DNA from: JALOAD01 sp023228995 [NCBI: Candidatus Muiribacterium halophilum]
GTDB taxonomy: Bacteria > Muiribacteriota > Muiribacteriia > Muiribacteriales
DNA: 38,087 bases
Reading direction: 5' to 3'
Assembly: GCA_023228995.1 (NCBI GenBank)
Contig: JALOAD010000032.1
Coordinates: 1-38,087 of the forward strand
Under the pieces are notes generated by a model. That model was not told the origin of the DNA. It was given only the letters and a program-made list of their open reading frames with translations, and did not search any database. This document shows positions 7,613 to 15,241 of this stretch, piece after piece. Within the stretch, counting starts at the first letter, position 1. Each line of letters opens with the position of its first letter. Position numbers and translations under genes: made by a program.

Positions 7613-7641
7613 TTGACATTCTCATATATTTATATTAGTAT
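7613..7641 (+). promoter_or_regulatory. Promoter TTGACA-17-TAGTAT
   Basis: A perfect -35 TTGACA (7613-7618), 17-nt spacer and -10 TAGTAT (7636-7641). The same -10 word at the same spacing is seen in the promoter of the tRNA-Glu/tRNA-Asp unit (16311-16339), which supports it as functional here. Initiation would be near 7648-7649. Confidence 0.55.
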
Positions 7642-7647
7642 ACTAAT

Positions 7648-7710
7648 AGGGATATATTATCCCGCCCCTCCACATAAACATTTGGCTGTCCTTAAAAAGA
7701 CAGCCTTTTT
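7648..7710 (+). ncRNA. Candidate 62-nt small RNA with anti-Shine-Dalgarno tract
   Basis: Between the promoter at 7613-7641 and an intrinsic terminator at 7684-7710 lies a compact transcript with no reading frame. It starts with a hairpin (GGGATA 7649-7654 with TATCCC 7658-7663), then an unpaired GCCCCUCCACAUAAAC (7664-7679), then the terminator stem. The CCCCUCC part is complementary to Shine-Dalgarno sequences. This layout of 5' hairpin, C-rich single strand and terminator matches known CU-rich regulatory RNAs such as RsaE/RoxS in form, though I see no sequence homology. CCCCUCCA has an exact 8-nt complement over the ribosome site of the peptide-binding lipoprotein (29429-29436). Confidence 0.5.
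7684..7710 (+). terminator. Intrinsic terminator
   Basis: GGCTGTC (7684-7690) pairs perfectly with GACAGCC (7699-7705) over an 8-nt loop, followed by five T. It ends the candidate small RNA and any read-through from the reductase gene at 6548-7537. Confidence 0.85.
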
Positions 7711-7754
7711 GTTTTATGATAATATTATACTATTGTATTTTTATAATATTTTTG

Positions 7755-7864
7755 AATTGAATCCTCTAAATAAATACATAATTTATAGCTTTAACAGAAA
7801 AAGAAAAAACTTTTCACAAATTTTTGCTTGTATATGTTGTGCTATTTAATCAGAGGGTTCAATT
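7755..7864. mobile_element. MITE-like 110-bp element with terminal inverted repeats
   Basis: The left end (7755-7775, AATTGAATCCTCTAAATAAA) and right end (7844-7864, reverse complement AATTGAACCCTCTGATTAAA) form about 21-bp inverted repeats around an AT-rich centre with no gene. The left half (7755-7800) matches the tails at 278-318 and 23639-23684 over about 40 bp. No transposase is present in the window. The element lies 14 bp before pheA. Confidence 0.5.
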
Positions 7865-7878
7865 AACAGGAGATTTTA

Positions 7879-8715
7879 ATGATAGGCTTTCAAGGTATAA
7901 AAGGCAGTTTTAGCCATCAGGCTATATATAATTTTTTTGGAAAAGACGAGAAATCAAAAGGGTTTTTAAGTTTTGAAGAAGTTTTTGAAGCTTTAAAAAA
8001 TAACATTATTTCAAGAGCTTTCCTTCCTGTTGAGAATTCTATTGCTGGAAGTGTTGCACCTGTTTATGACTTACTTTTAAAATATAATTGTTTTATAATA
8101 AATGAACATTATCAAAAAATTGATCATTATCTTTTAGCAAAAAAACAAATTAAATTAAAAGATATACAAAAAGTTTATTCTCATCCAGTAGCTTTAGAAC
8201 AATGCAGAAATTTTATATCAGAAAATAAATTTATTCCTGTTCAAATGTATGATACTGCCGGAGCTGCAAAATTCATATCTAATTCAGATGAAAATTTAGC
8301 TGCTATTTCTCCAAAATTATGTTCTTCTATTTATAACCTTCATGTTTTAAGTGAAAAAATACAATCAAATGAAAATAATTATACAAGATTTGTTGAAATC
8401 CATAATCAAAATGACAAACTTTTAATTAATCCTCATTCAAATAAAACAAGTATGGCTTTTAAACCTGTAAATACAGAAAAATATGGAGCTCTTTCTAATT
8501 GCCTTGATATTTTTACAAAATATAAATTAAATTTAACAAAAGTTGAATCCAGACCAGATTCAGAAAAATTGTGGGAATATGTTTTTTTTATAGATATATC
8601 AGCAAGTATATATGATAAAAATTTTATTAAATGTCTTTCTGTTCTTGAAGATTTCACAGAATTCTATAAAGTTTTTGGCACATATAAAGAATGTAATAAA
8701 AAAATAAAACCTTAA
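7879..8715 (+). CDS. pheA: Prephenate dehydratase
   Basis: The 278-residue protein converts prephenate to phenylpyruvate for phenylalanine synthesis. The dehydratase domain fills residues 1-180: GFQGIKGSFSHQA at the start, FLPVENSIAGSV, YSHPVALEQC, the catalytic-region DTAGAAKF, and NYTRF. An ACT domain follows (TSMAFKPVNTEKYGALSNCL, then the ESRP motif in KVESRPDSEKLWEY), which in this family binds phenylalanine for feedback inhibition. There is no chorismate mutase domain, so it is the monofunctional form of usual length. The start ATG has AGGAG at 7-nt spacing. It stands apart from other aromatic genes, and a MITE-like repeat ends just upstream. Confidence 0.95.
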   Translation: MIGFQGIKGSFSHQAIYNFFGKDEKSKGFLSFEEVFEALKNNIISRAFLPVENSIAGSVAPVYDLLLKYNCFIINEHYQKIDHYLLAKKQIKLKDIQKVYSHPVALEQCRNFISENKFIPVQMYDTAGAAKFISNSDENLAAISPKLCSSIYNLHVLSEKIQSNENNYTRFVEIHNQNDKLLINPHSNKTSMAFKPVNTEKYGALSNCLDIFTKYKLNLTKVESRPDSEKLWEYVFFIDISASIYDKNFIKCLSVLEDFTEFYKVFGTYKECNKKIKP

Positions 8716-9129
8716 AATTTCATAGTTTGATTAAAAATAAAAAGATTATAATGACTGAAGAAATAAGACCATAATCATAATTTATAAATCCATGTATAAT
8801 AAAATATATGGATGAAAATTATGAGTGAAAAAAATAATAAAATTTCAGAACTGTAATATTAGAAAAAAAGTCAGAAAATTTAATAGTTTTTGATCTATCT
8901 GTGAAAATCTGTGTTATATCTGGTTAAAAAATGGTTTTTATCTCAATTTGTACTTGTAAATCATGTCTGTTAATTTTTGGGTATTCTATAAACTTAATAT
9001 TTATAATTGTTTTGTGATTATTTATAATACTTTTATTGGACAGTAGTGACAGAATGTATTATCAGGAAGCGTATTGATATAAAAAAAACCTCCAGAAATA
9101 AGGAGGCTTTTTTTATTAAATCTTTATTT
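8716..9129. other. Gene-free 414-bp interval
   Basis: No reading frame, tRNA or clear promoter pair is visible. A TATAAT at 9023-9028 lacks a good -35. The only defined element is the bidirectional terminator at 9081-9114. The stretch at about 8896-8925 has repeated ATCTGTG words and looks like decayed intergenic sequence. Confidence 0.5.
9081..9114. terminator. Bidirectional intrinsic terminator
   Basis: CCTCC (9089-9093) pairs with GGAGG (9102-9106). Eight A precede it and seven T follow, so it works on either strand. It lies 16 bp past the endonuclease gene's stop on the minus strand and also faces plus-strand transcription from pheA. Confidence 0.8.
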
Positions 9130-10167
9130 TCAGATATTTGATATCTTTTCAACTAGTTCAGGCTGATCTATAAATGGATTTCTATTATGCTGTCTTTCTT
9201 CAATCTCTGCATTTCTTCTAAATTCATTTTCATCAACAGGATCTGAGATATGCCATTTTCTTAACACTTCTTCTTCATAACCAGGTACATCCATATTATA
9301 TCTAACTGCAAAATAAAAAATTGCTCTTGCTACATTACCTTTATGATCATCTCTAGGTTCAAATGATGTATAACCACCTTCATTTTTACCTAATAGACTT
9401 CCACCATCTTCCCATGTTACATTAACAACATCACCAAAATTATATGAACTTCTTCTTGAATTTGATTTTGAATCAGTTGGGAATAAATGAAAAATATCAC
9501 TTTTCTTGGCAGTTGATTCACCGCCACCAAATTTACTTTGTGGCCATGTATGTTCTGTATTCATTATTGTACCATCAGGAATAGAATTAGTTTTAACCAT
9601 CTTTCCTGTATAAACACATCTAACATAACCTTCAACATTATCAATCTTTTCAAACATCTCATCTCTTGCACCATCATAACCAAGATAATAATGATTTTCT
9701 ATAAGTTCATGAAGTTTCTGTTTAAGATCCTCATCTCTTAATTCATTTAAATATCTATAATAATTCTCATAATCAAATTCATTATAAAATTTATTAAAGC
9801 TTAAAGTGATTATATCAGAGTAATTGTCAATATTAACAAGTTTTAATGAAAAATCTGTATTTTCTGTAACTTCATATAATACAGGCATTATACCAGAAGC
9901 TAATTCAACATATATCTTACCGTTTGTATTATGAAATACAAGTTCAGGAAATAAATCTCTTTCTTCAGACTGAACAGAATATTTGGTATACTGTCCTCTA
10001 ATTTTATCCTTAATGAGATTTATCTGTCCTAACTCCTCATAATCAGAATTAGCTGAATTATTTCTTAAAACACTATAAGCACCATTTAAATTGTTTATAT
10101 CCAGTGAAAAAGAATTAATAGAACAAAAAAAGAAAATACCTGCAAGAATTTTTTTAAACATTTTCAT
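9130..10167 (-). CDS. Exported endonuclease I family nuclease
   Basis: The 345-residue protein has a signal peptide (to about residue 20) and a C-terminal endonuclease I (EndA/NucM, beta-beta-alpha-metal) domain. The signature residues are there: NTEHTWPQSKFGG (catalytic His), DIFHLFPTDSKSNSRRSSYNFG, a KGNVARAIFYFAVRY helix, and the closing RNAEIEERQHNRNPFIDQPE. The domain starts near residue 130; residues 25-130 are a poorly conserved beta-rich region that I do not recognise. Such enzymes degrade extracellular DNA or RNA for nutrients or defence. The ATG at 10165-10167 has GGGGAG at 5-nt spacing. It is monocistronic and ends at the 9081-9114 terminator. Confidence 0.9.
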   Translation of the reverse strand: MKMFKKILAGIFFFCSINSFSLDINNLNGAYSVLRNNSANSDYEELGQINLIKDKIRGQYTKYSVQSEERDLFPELVFHNTNGKIYVELASGIMPVLYEVTENTDFSLKLVNIDNYSDIITLSFNKFYNEFDYENYYRYLNELRDEDLKQKLHELIENHYYLGYDGARDEMFEKIDNVEGYVRCVYTGKMVKTNSIPDGTIMNTEHTWPQSKFGGGESTAKKSDIFHLFPTDSKSNSRRSSYNFGDVVNVTWEDGGSLLGKNEGGYTSFEPRDDHKGNVARAIFYFAVRYNMDVPGYEEEVLRKWHISDPVDENEFRRNAEIEERQHNRNPFIDQPELVEKISNI

Positions 10168-10307
10168 ATAATCTCCCCGTTTCTAATTTCTCAATACTTT
10201 CGGAGCTTATACACTTATACAATTATTCCGTTTCCTTTTTTAAGGATAACATAAAACAAAAAAAAAAAAAATATTTGTTAAAAAAAACTACACTTGTTTT
10301 AGAAAAA

Positions 10308-10336
10308 AATTATGTATTTATTCAGAGGACTCAATT
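10308..10336 (-). repeat. Dispersed repeat copy
   Basis: On the minus strand this reads CAATTGAGTCCTCTGAATAA followed by ATACATAATTT, the core and tail of the family seen at 278, 7755 and 23639. It lies in the divergent gap between the nuclease gene and arsC. Confidence 0.65.
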
Positions 10337-10408
10337 GATTTATTTTGTTATAAGAATGATATATGATATAATAAATCTCAATTAATTATATAGGTTAAAG
10401 GTATTATT

Positions 10409-10813
10409 ATGAAAAACTTACTTTTTCTTTGCACAGGAAATTCTTGTAGAAGTCAGATGGCAGAGGGTTTTGCCAGAAAGTTTCTAAGTGAAAAATTTAA
10501 TGTTTTTTCAGCTGGAATTGCTCCAACAAAAATAGACCCGCTTTCTGTTGAGGTTATGAGTGAAATTAATATTGATATTTCTTCTTACAAAGCAAAAAAA
10601 TTATCTGACATTGATAAAATTGATTTTGATTATGTAATTACTCTTTGTGATCATGCAAAAGAAACTTGTCCATTTTTTCCTGCAAAAGTTCAATTACTTC
10701 ACAAATCATTTGAAGATCCTCATGAATCTAATAAAGGAATTGAAAGTTACAGAAAAGTCAGAGATGAGATAAAACAATATATAATCAAATTAAAAGATGA
10801 TCTTGTATATTAA
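10409..10813 (+). CDS. arsC: Arsenate reductase, thioredoxin-coupled type
   Basis: The 134-residue protein has the low-molecular-weight phosphatase fold of the pI258-type ArsC: the P-loop C8TGNSC13RS near the N-terminus, and the redox helix with Cys80 and Cys87 (LCDHAKETCPFFP). With Cys8 these are the three cysteines used to reduce arsenate to arsenite and pass the disulfide on to thioredoxin. The DP motif (FEDPHES) is in place. Length is normal. The ATG has AAAGG 7-8 nt upstream. No arsR or arsenite pump is next to it. It converges on a Na/phosphate transporter gene 12 bp away, and arsenate enters cells as a phosphate analogue. A protein phosphatase role is less likely given the Cys pair. 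Confidence 0.88.
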   Translation: MKNLLFLCTGNSCRSQMAEGFARKFLSEKFNVFSAGIAPTKIDPLSVEVMSEINIDISSYKAKKLSDIDKIDFDYVITLCDHAKETCPFFPAKVQLLHKSFEDPHESNKGIESYRKVRDEIKQYIIKLKDDLVY

Positions 10814-10825
10814 TTAAAATTGATT

Positions 10826-13225
10826 TTATCTTTTACCCGTTATTTGCTTATATCTTTCACCTATATTAACAATATGATCTCCAACCCTTTCCATTACAGT
10901 CATTATCTCAACAAAAATTATAGAAGATCTATCTGAACATTCTCCACTTCTTGTTCTTGATATATTTTCTTCTATCAACAAAGAATTAAGTTTATTTAAA
11001 TCCTCATCTTTTTTTAAAAGTTCATAAAGCAATTGACTTTTTCCCGAAATTAAACTGCATAAAATATTGTAATTATGTTCAATAGCTTTTTTCATTTTTT
11101 CAATATCATTCAAAGCTTCTTGAGAAAAAACAAGTTTGTTTTGTAATTTTACATTTGAAAGTTTTTCTATTTTTTCAGCTAAATCACCAATTCTTTCAGC
11201 ATCATTAACACAATGTACAAAAGCTGGAATTCTTTCTGAAAGTTCATAATTTAATTCTTTGCCTGAAAGTTTCACAAGATATTCTGTTATTTCCTTTTGA
11301 AGATTATCAATTAATTCTTCTTTTCTTTTAATTTTTTCAGCTTTTCCAGTTTTAATCCCCATAAACTCACTATAAGCTCTAAAAAGATTTTTCACAGCTA
11401 CAGAAAGCATATATTCAAATTCAGCTTGGACCTGATTAAAAGCAAGTTCCGGAGTATTTAAGAGATTTTCATCAAGATGAATAATAGTTTTTTCATAATC
11501 TTTTTCAGGAAGAATAAATTTAACAAGACTAGCAAGTTTATTAGTAAATGGTAGAAATAAAACTGCCATACTTACATTAAAAAATGAATGAGCCATTGCT
11601 ATATGTTTTTCAATATTAACAGGTTCAGGAGAAAAAACATCACCAGGAGTTATCCAGTTTATAAATTTTAAGAAAATTGGTGTTTTATCAACACTTACAT
11701 AAAGCAATAATATCATCAAAACAGTTCCAGAAATATTAAATATCGAATGAAAAATACCAGCTCTTTTAGCATTTCTACTACCAGGAATAGAAGCAAAAAT
11801 AGCTGTAATAGTTGTACCGATATTATCACCAAGTATAAGTGGAAAAGCTGTCCAAAATGATATAAGTCCAGAACCAGCAAGTGCCATAGTAAGTCCAATT
11901 GTTGCAGAAGAACTCTGAATAACAGCTGTGATTATGCTACCAATACAAATCGTACCAGCAACTTTCCATAAAGGCATTATCCCATTCACAGGCGAACAGT
12001 CCAAAACAGAAAAAAAGTATTTAAAAGACTCACTTTCTCTTAATGGAAAAAGTGAATCGCTCATTCCTTTCATTCCAATAAATAAAAGTCCAAATCCAAA
12101 AATAAAATCACCCCAATGAACACCTTTTTTACCTCTAAATATTAAAATTATAAAAATACCAATTATTACTGCTGGATAAGCAAGGTCACTGATTTTTAAA
12201 GCAATTATCTGCCCTGTTATTGTAGTACCGATATTTGCACCCATAATAGCTGGAATAGATTGTTTTAATGTCAAAAGACCTGCATTAAGAAAACCAACTA
12301 TCATAACAGTACATGCTGAAGAAGATTGTATTACAGCTGTTGCTATTGCCCCGGTTGCGAGTGCAAAAAACCTATTTTCAGTTAAAAAACTTAAAATACT
12401 TTTTAATTTATTTCCTGCAATTGATTGAAGACCATCAGACATCATCTTCATTCCAAAGATAAATATAGCAAGACTTCCTAAAAGGAGTATAATCAACTTA
12501 TCATAATCAAAACCTACAGCCTTAATATTGATTACAGGAAAATTCATTCCTTTTTTATATGGAGTCATCTTTACAGTATTATTCCCGGTATTTTGACCTA
12601 ATTTTAGAGTAGCAAAAGCTTTTCCTTCTAAATCCGAAAAGATGTTTGAAGGATATATAAAAGCATCTTTATTATCTCTTATCTCAAAATTAACAGAAAC
12701 ATCAGAAAGAGGATTTGAGTTAGAATCATAAATAACAATTCCAACAGGCCTTTCAAGAACGCTTCCGGTAACTCCTTCCTGTCTATTTCCAAGTAAAGTT
12801 ACTCCATAATTTAAAAAAACAGTTTCAGAAACAATATCATCAATATTCAAAACTTCAATTTTTACAGGAATTTTACCAATTTTATTTTGAGCAAATACTT
12901 TGAATTTGGCTTTTCCACCTTCGTCTGTTATAAGTTCTGCTGAATAATTAAAAATTTCATCTATATATATTGAATTATTTTTTTCTACACTTACTCTTAA
13001 TTTTATATTAGGAATATTTTCACGAGAACCTTGCCCGCCAAAAAAACCTGGGATTTTCTGACTTTTAACTCTTAATTCAATATAATTAGACCAAGTTCCT
13101 GGGCGTAAATATTGTTCTGTACCGCTAATAATATTGATTTTTTCAGGATAAAGCTCATTTTGAGAACAACCTGTTATAAATAGAAGAATAAAAAAAATAG
13201 GAAATAACAATAAAAATTTCTTCAT
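10826..13225 (-). CDS. Na/Pi-cotransporter family protein with lipoprotein Ig-like N-terminus and PhoU-like C-terminus
   Basis: The protein has 799 residues. Residues 1-20 are a type II signal peptide ending in FITGC (Cys20). Residues about 30-235 are beta-rich, Ig-like, with the invasin/Big_1-type phrase PLSDVSVNFEIRDN and EGKAFATLKLGQNTGNNTV. From about 240 to 560 come the Na/Pi-cotransporter repeats: two copies of TAVIQSSSA and of GANIGTTITG or GDNIGTTITA in multiple membrane helices. The last 200 residues are a PhoU-like helical bundle (ELIDNLQKEITEYL, NDAERIGDLAEKIEKL, MERVGDHIVNIGER). The membrane part should move phosphate with sodium; the extra domain would lie outside. GGGAG precedes the ATG by about 9 nt. 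The lipoprotein plus Ig front end is unusual for this family. Confidence 0.88.
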   Translation of the reverse strand: MKKFLLLFPIFFILLFITGCSQNELYPEKINIISGTEQYLRPGTWSNYIELRVKSQKIPGFFGGQGSRENIPNIKLRVSVEKNNSIYIDEIFNYSAELITDEGGKAKFKVFAQNKIGKIPVKIEVLNIDDIVSETVFLNYGVTLLGNRQEGVTGSVLERPVGIVIYDSNSNPLSDVSVNFEIRDNKDAFIYPSNIFSDLEGKAFATLKLGQNTGNNTVKMTPYKKGMNFPVINIKAVGFDYDKLIILLLGSLAIFIFGMKMMSDGLQSIAGNKLKSILSFLTENRFFALATGAIATAVIQSSSACTVMIVGFLNAGLLTLKQSIPAIMGANIGTTITGQIIALKISDLAYPAVIIGIFIILIFRGKKGVHWGDFIFGFGLLFIGMKGMSDSLFPLRESESFKYFFSVLDCSPVNGIMPLWKVAGTICIGSIITAVIQSSSATIGLTMALAGSGLISFWTAFPLILGDNIGTTITAIFASIPGSRNAKRAGIFHSIFNISGTVLMILLLYVSVDKTPIFLKFINWITPGDVFSPEPVNIEKHIAMAHSFFNVSMAVLFLPFTNKLASLVKFILPEKDYEKTIIHLDENLLNTPELAFNQVQAEFEYMLSVAVKNLFRAYSEFMGIKTGKAEKIKRKEELIDNLQKEITEYLVKLSGKELNYELSERIPAFVHCVNDAERIGDLAEKIEKLSNVKLQNKLVFSQEALNDIEKMKKAIEHNYNILCSLISGKSQLLYELLKKDEDLNKLNSLLIEENISRTRSGECSDRSSIIFVEIMTVMERVGDHIVNIGERYKQITGKR

Positions 13226-13369
13226 ATAATATACTCCCGTAAAATACAGGTTAAATTACAAAAATATATTATCACAGTTAATTTTATAATACAATGTATT
13301 GGAAAAAAGCCACTCTATTTTGTTAAATTAAAATTTTTTCTGATATTATTGAAAGAAAAGGAGATTTTT

Positions 13370-13720
13370 ATGTTATATCAATTTTTTAAAATCCTTATAT
13401 CAAGCATATTAATTCTTTTAATATCTGAAATATCTAAAAGATCCTCTTTTATTGGTGCAGTATTAGCATCTATACCATTAGTATCTGTTCTTGGAATTAT
13501 ATGGTTTTATATTGATACAAAAGATACATTAACAATAATATCTCTTTCCTACAGTATATTCTGGCTTGTAATACCATCACTTTCTTTTTTTCTATTACTG
13601 CCATTTTTTTTAAAGAAAAACATATCATTCTATTATTCATTGTCTCTATCAGTTTTAATAATGATAATTGTATATTTTTTAATGATTAAAGTTTTAAGCA
13701 AATTTGGAATTCAATTATGA
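13370..13720 (+). CDS. DUF3147 family membrane protein
   Basis: The 116-residue hydrophobic protein matches the DUF3147 pattern I know: an opening helix then SEISKRSSFIGAVLASIPLVS, WFYIDTKDT, SYSIFWLVIPSL and a closing helix ending in GIQL. It should have four membrane helices. Function of the family is unknown. The start is the ATG at 13370 with AAGGAG 6 nt upstream; a TTG at 13349 is before this site and is rejected. The stop overlaps the next gene by four bases (ATGA, 13717-13720), so it is translationally coupled to an MFS transporter and may assist it. Confidence 0.8.
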   Translation: MLYQFFKILISSILILLISEISKRSSFIGAVLASIPLVSVLGIIWFYIDTKDTLTIISLSYSIFWLVIPSLSFFLLLPFFLKKNISFYYSLSLSVLIMIIVYFLMIKVLSKFGIQL

Positions 13721-14928
13721 AAAATGTAATTTTTAAATTTTCAACTTATGGTTTTTTAAAAAACTTGCGATTTTTTGAACCTTTTTTTTATTTATATTTT
13801 TTATCAAAAGGATTTTCATACACTAAAATAGGAATTTTGATATCAATTAGAGAAATGACATCTTATATATTTGAAATACCATCAGGAATATTCTCAGATT
13901 ATTATTCTCCAAAAAAATCCTTAATATTATGTTTTGCTTTATATATATGTTCTTTTTTTACAATACATTCAAGTCAAAATATTTTTTATATTTCAATAAT
14001 TGGAATGTTTCTTTTTGGAATTGCTGAAGCATTCAGAAGCGGAACACATAAAGCTATTATTATAAATTATCTTGAAGAACAAGGAATGCTTGAAAAAAAA
14101 CATGAAATATATGGTTACACACGGTCATGGGCACTTCTTGGTTCAGCATTATCTGCAATAATTTCAGGATTTCTAGTTTTTTACACTGGAAATTATAATA
14201 ATCTTTTTATTGCAAGTACAATTCCTTATTTAATGCTGATTTTTTTAATATCAACATATCCTAATGAAAAAAACAATCATAAGAAAAAGATTTCTTTTAA
14301 AGAACACACATTTTCTCTCCTAAAAGAGTTAAAAAATATAAATCTTATTAAAGGAATATTAAATACATCAATATTTGAGGCTGATTTCAAATTTACAAAA
14401 GATCTTATTCAACCAATAATCAAAGCTTCCATTGCAGTTGTTTTTATTAATCAATTAACAATAAACAAATATACCGGAGCAATACTTGGCTGTATTTATT
14501 TTTTTATTTATTTAATATCATGTTATTTTGCAAGAAATTCACATAAGATTTTATCAAAAATTAATACAAATGAAGAAAACATAATAAATTTATCATTATC
14601 AATATTTGCTGTATTTACATTTATATGCGGTATAACACTATATTTCAATCATTCTCATATAATCCCTGTAATACTTCTTTTATTAAACTTCTGTCTTTTT
14701 AATATAAGAAAACCATTGGGAATAAGCATAATTGCAAGCATGACAGCCAAAACTCATCGTGCTTCAGTCCTGTCTATTGAATCACAGCTTAAAACATTAT
14801 TTCTTTCATTTTTTGCTGTAATTTCAGGAATTTTAATAGATAATTATGGACTTAGCTTCGCATTTTTCTTTATTTCAATTACAATATTATTGATTTCACC
14901 ATTTATTTACATAAAAAAAAGACCGTAA
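13717..14928 (+). CDS. MFS transporter
   Basis: The 403 residues form about twelve membrane helices. Motif A of the major facilitator superfamily is visible after helix 2 (SGIFSDYYSPKKS, from GxxxD-R/K). FLFGIAEAFRSGTHKAIIINYL matches the helix 4-5 region of the drug-efflux-like MFS branch, and SMTAKTHRASVLSIESQLK is the corresponding C-half loop. Substrate unknown. It is coupled to the DUF3147 gene by an ATGA overlap. The stop codon (14926-14928) lies inside the stem of the terminator at 14921-14944. Confidence 0.85.
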   Translation: MKNVIFKFSTYGFLKNLRFFEPFFYLYFLSKGFSYTKIGILISIREMTSYIFEIPSGIFSDYYSPKKSLILCFALYICSFFTIHSSQNIFYISIIGMFLFGIAEAFRSGTHKAIIINYLEEQGMLEKKHEIYGYTRSWALLGSALSAIISGFLVFYTGNYNNLFIASTIPYLMLIFLISTYPNEKNNHKKKISFKEHTFSLLKELKNINLIKGILNTSIFEADFKFTKDLIQPIIKASIAVVFINQLTINKYTGAILGCIYFFIYLISCYFARNSHKILSKINTNEENIINLSLSIFAVFTFICGITLYFNHSHIIPVILLLLNFCLFNIRKPLGISIIASMTAKTHRASVLSIESQLKTLFLSFFAVISGILIDNYGLSFAFFFISITILLISPFIYIKKRP

Positions 14929-14944
14929 AAATCACGGTCTTTTA
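14921..14944. terminator. Bidirectional terminator overlapping a stop codon
   Basis: GACCGT (14921-14926) pairs with ACGGTC (14934-14939), with T after and eight A before. It serves the MFS gene on the plus strand and the ferredoxin gene on the minus strand. The MFS stop TAA starts within the stem. Confidence 0.8.
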
Positions 14945-14958
14945 TATTTTTTAACTAA

Positions 14959-15138
14959 TTAAACTAATGTAATACAAGAAACTGGACAAGCATCTACACA
15001 AGCACCGCATTCTACACATGCATCAGCATTTGTAGGATCAGCTTTTCCATCTACCATAGTAAAAACTTCAACTGGACAAACTCCAACACAAGCTTCACAT
15101 CCAACACAAGCATCTTTGTTAATTTTTGGTACTGCCAT
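14959..15138 (-). CDS. 2[4Fe-4S] ferredoxin
   Basis: The 59-residue product MAVPKINKDACVGCEACVGV... has two CxxCxxCxxxCP clusters: Cys11, 14, 17, 21 and Cys41, 44, 47, 51. This is the clostridial-type low-potential electron carrier that would link oxidoreductases to the bifurcating hydrogenase at the right end of the window. Cys55 is extra. The ATG at 15136-15138 has GGAGG at 5-6 nt. Its own promoter (TTTACA-17-TAGAAT, 15200-15228) lies upstream, and it ends at the shared terminator. It is too short for many gene callers. Confidence 0.93.
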   Translation of the reverse strand: MAVPKINKDACVGCEACVGVCPVEVFTMVDGKADPTNADACVECGACVDACPVSCITLV

Positions 15139-15181
15139 TGTAACCTCCAGAAATTATTTTATTACTTTTTTTAAATCCTTA

Positions 15182-15228
15182 TTTGATTTAATCAAACATA
15201 TTCTAATCCATAGTTTTTTTTTTGTAAA
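15182..15228 (-). promoter_or_regulatory. Ferredoxin promoter with palindrome at the start site
   Basis: On the minus strand, TTTACA (15223-15228) and TAGAAT (15200-15205) are 17 nt apart. A perfect odd palindrome, TTTGATTTAATCAAA (15182-15196), covers the predicted start site near 15193 and could bind a dimeric repressor. It is not a match to the usual Rex site. Confidence 0.5.
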
Positions 15229-15241
15229 ATTTTAATTTATT

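Noticed and set aside
7574-7849. A 91-codon plus-strand frame
   Set aside because: It runs through a perfect intrinsic terminator and a dispersed repeat and has no ribosome site; the small-RNA reading explains the signals better.
9001-9114. A third small RNA ending at the 9081-9114 terminator
   Set aside because: TATAAT at 9023-9028 has no acceptable -35 at 16-18 nt, and the terminator is fully explained by the nuclease gene.
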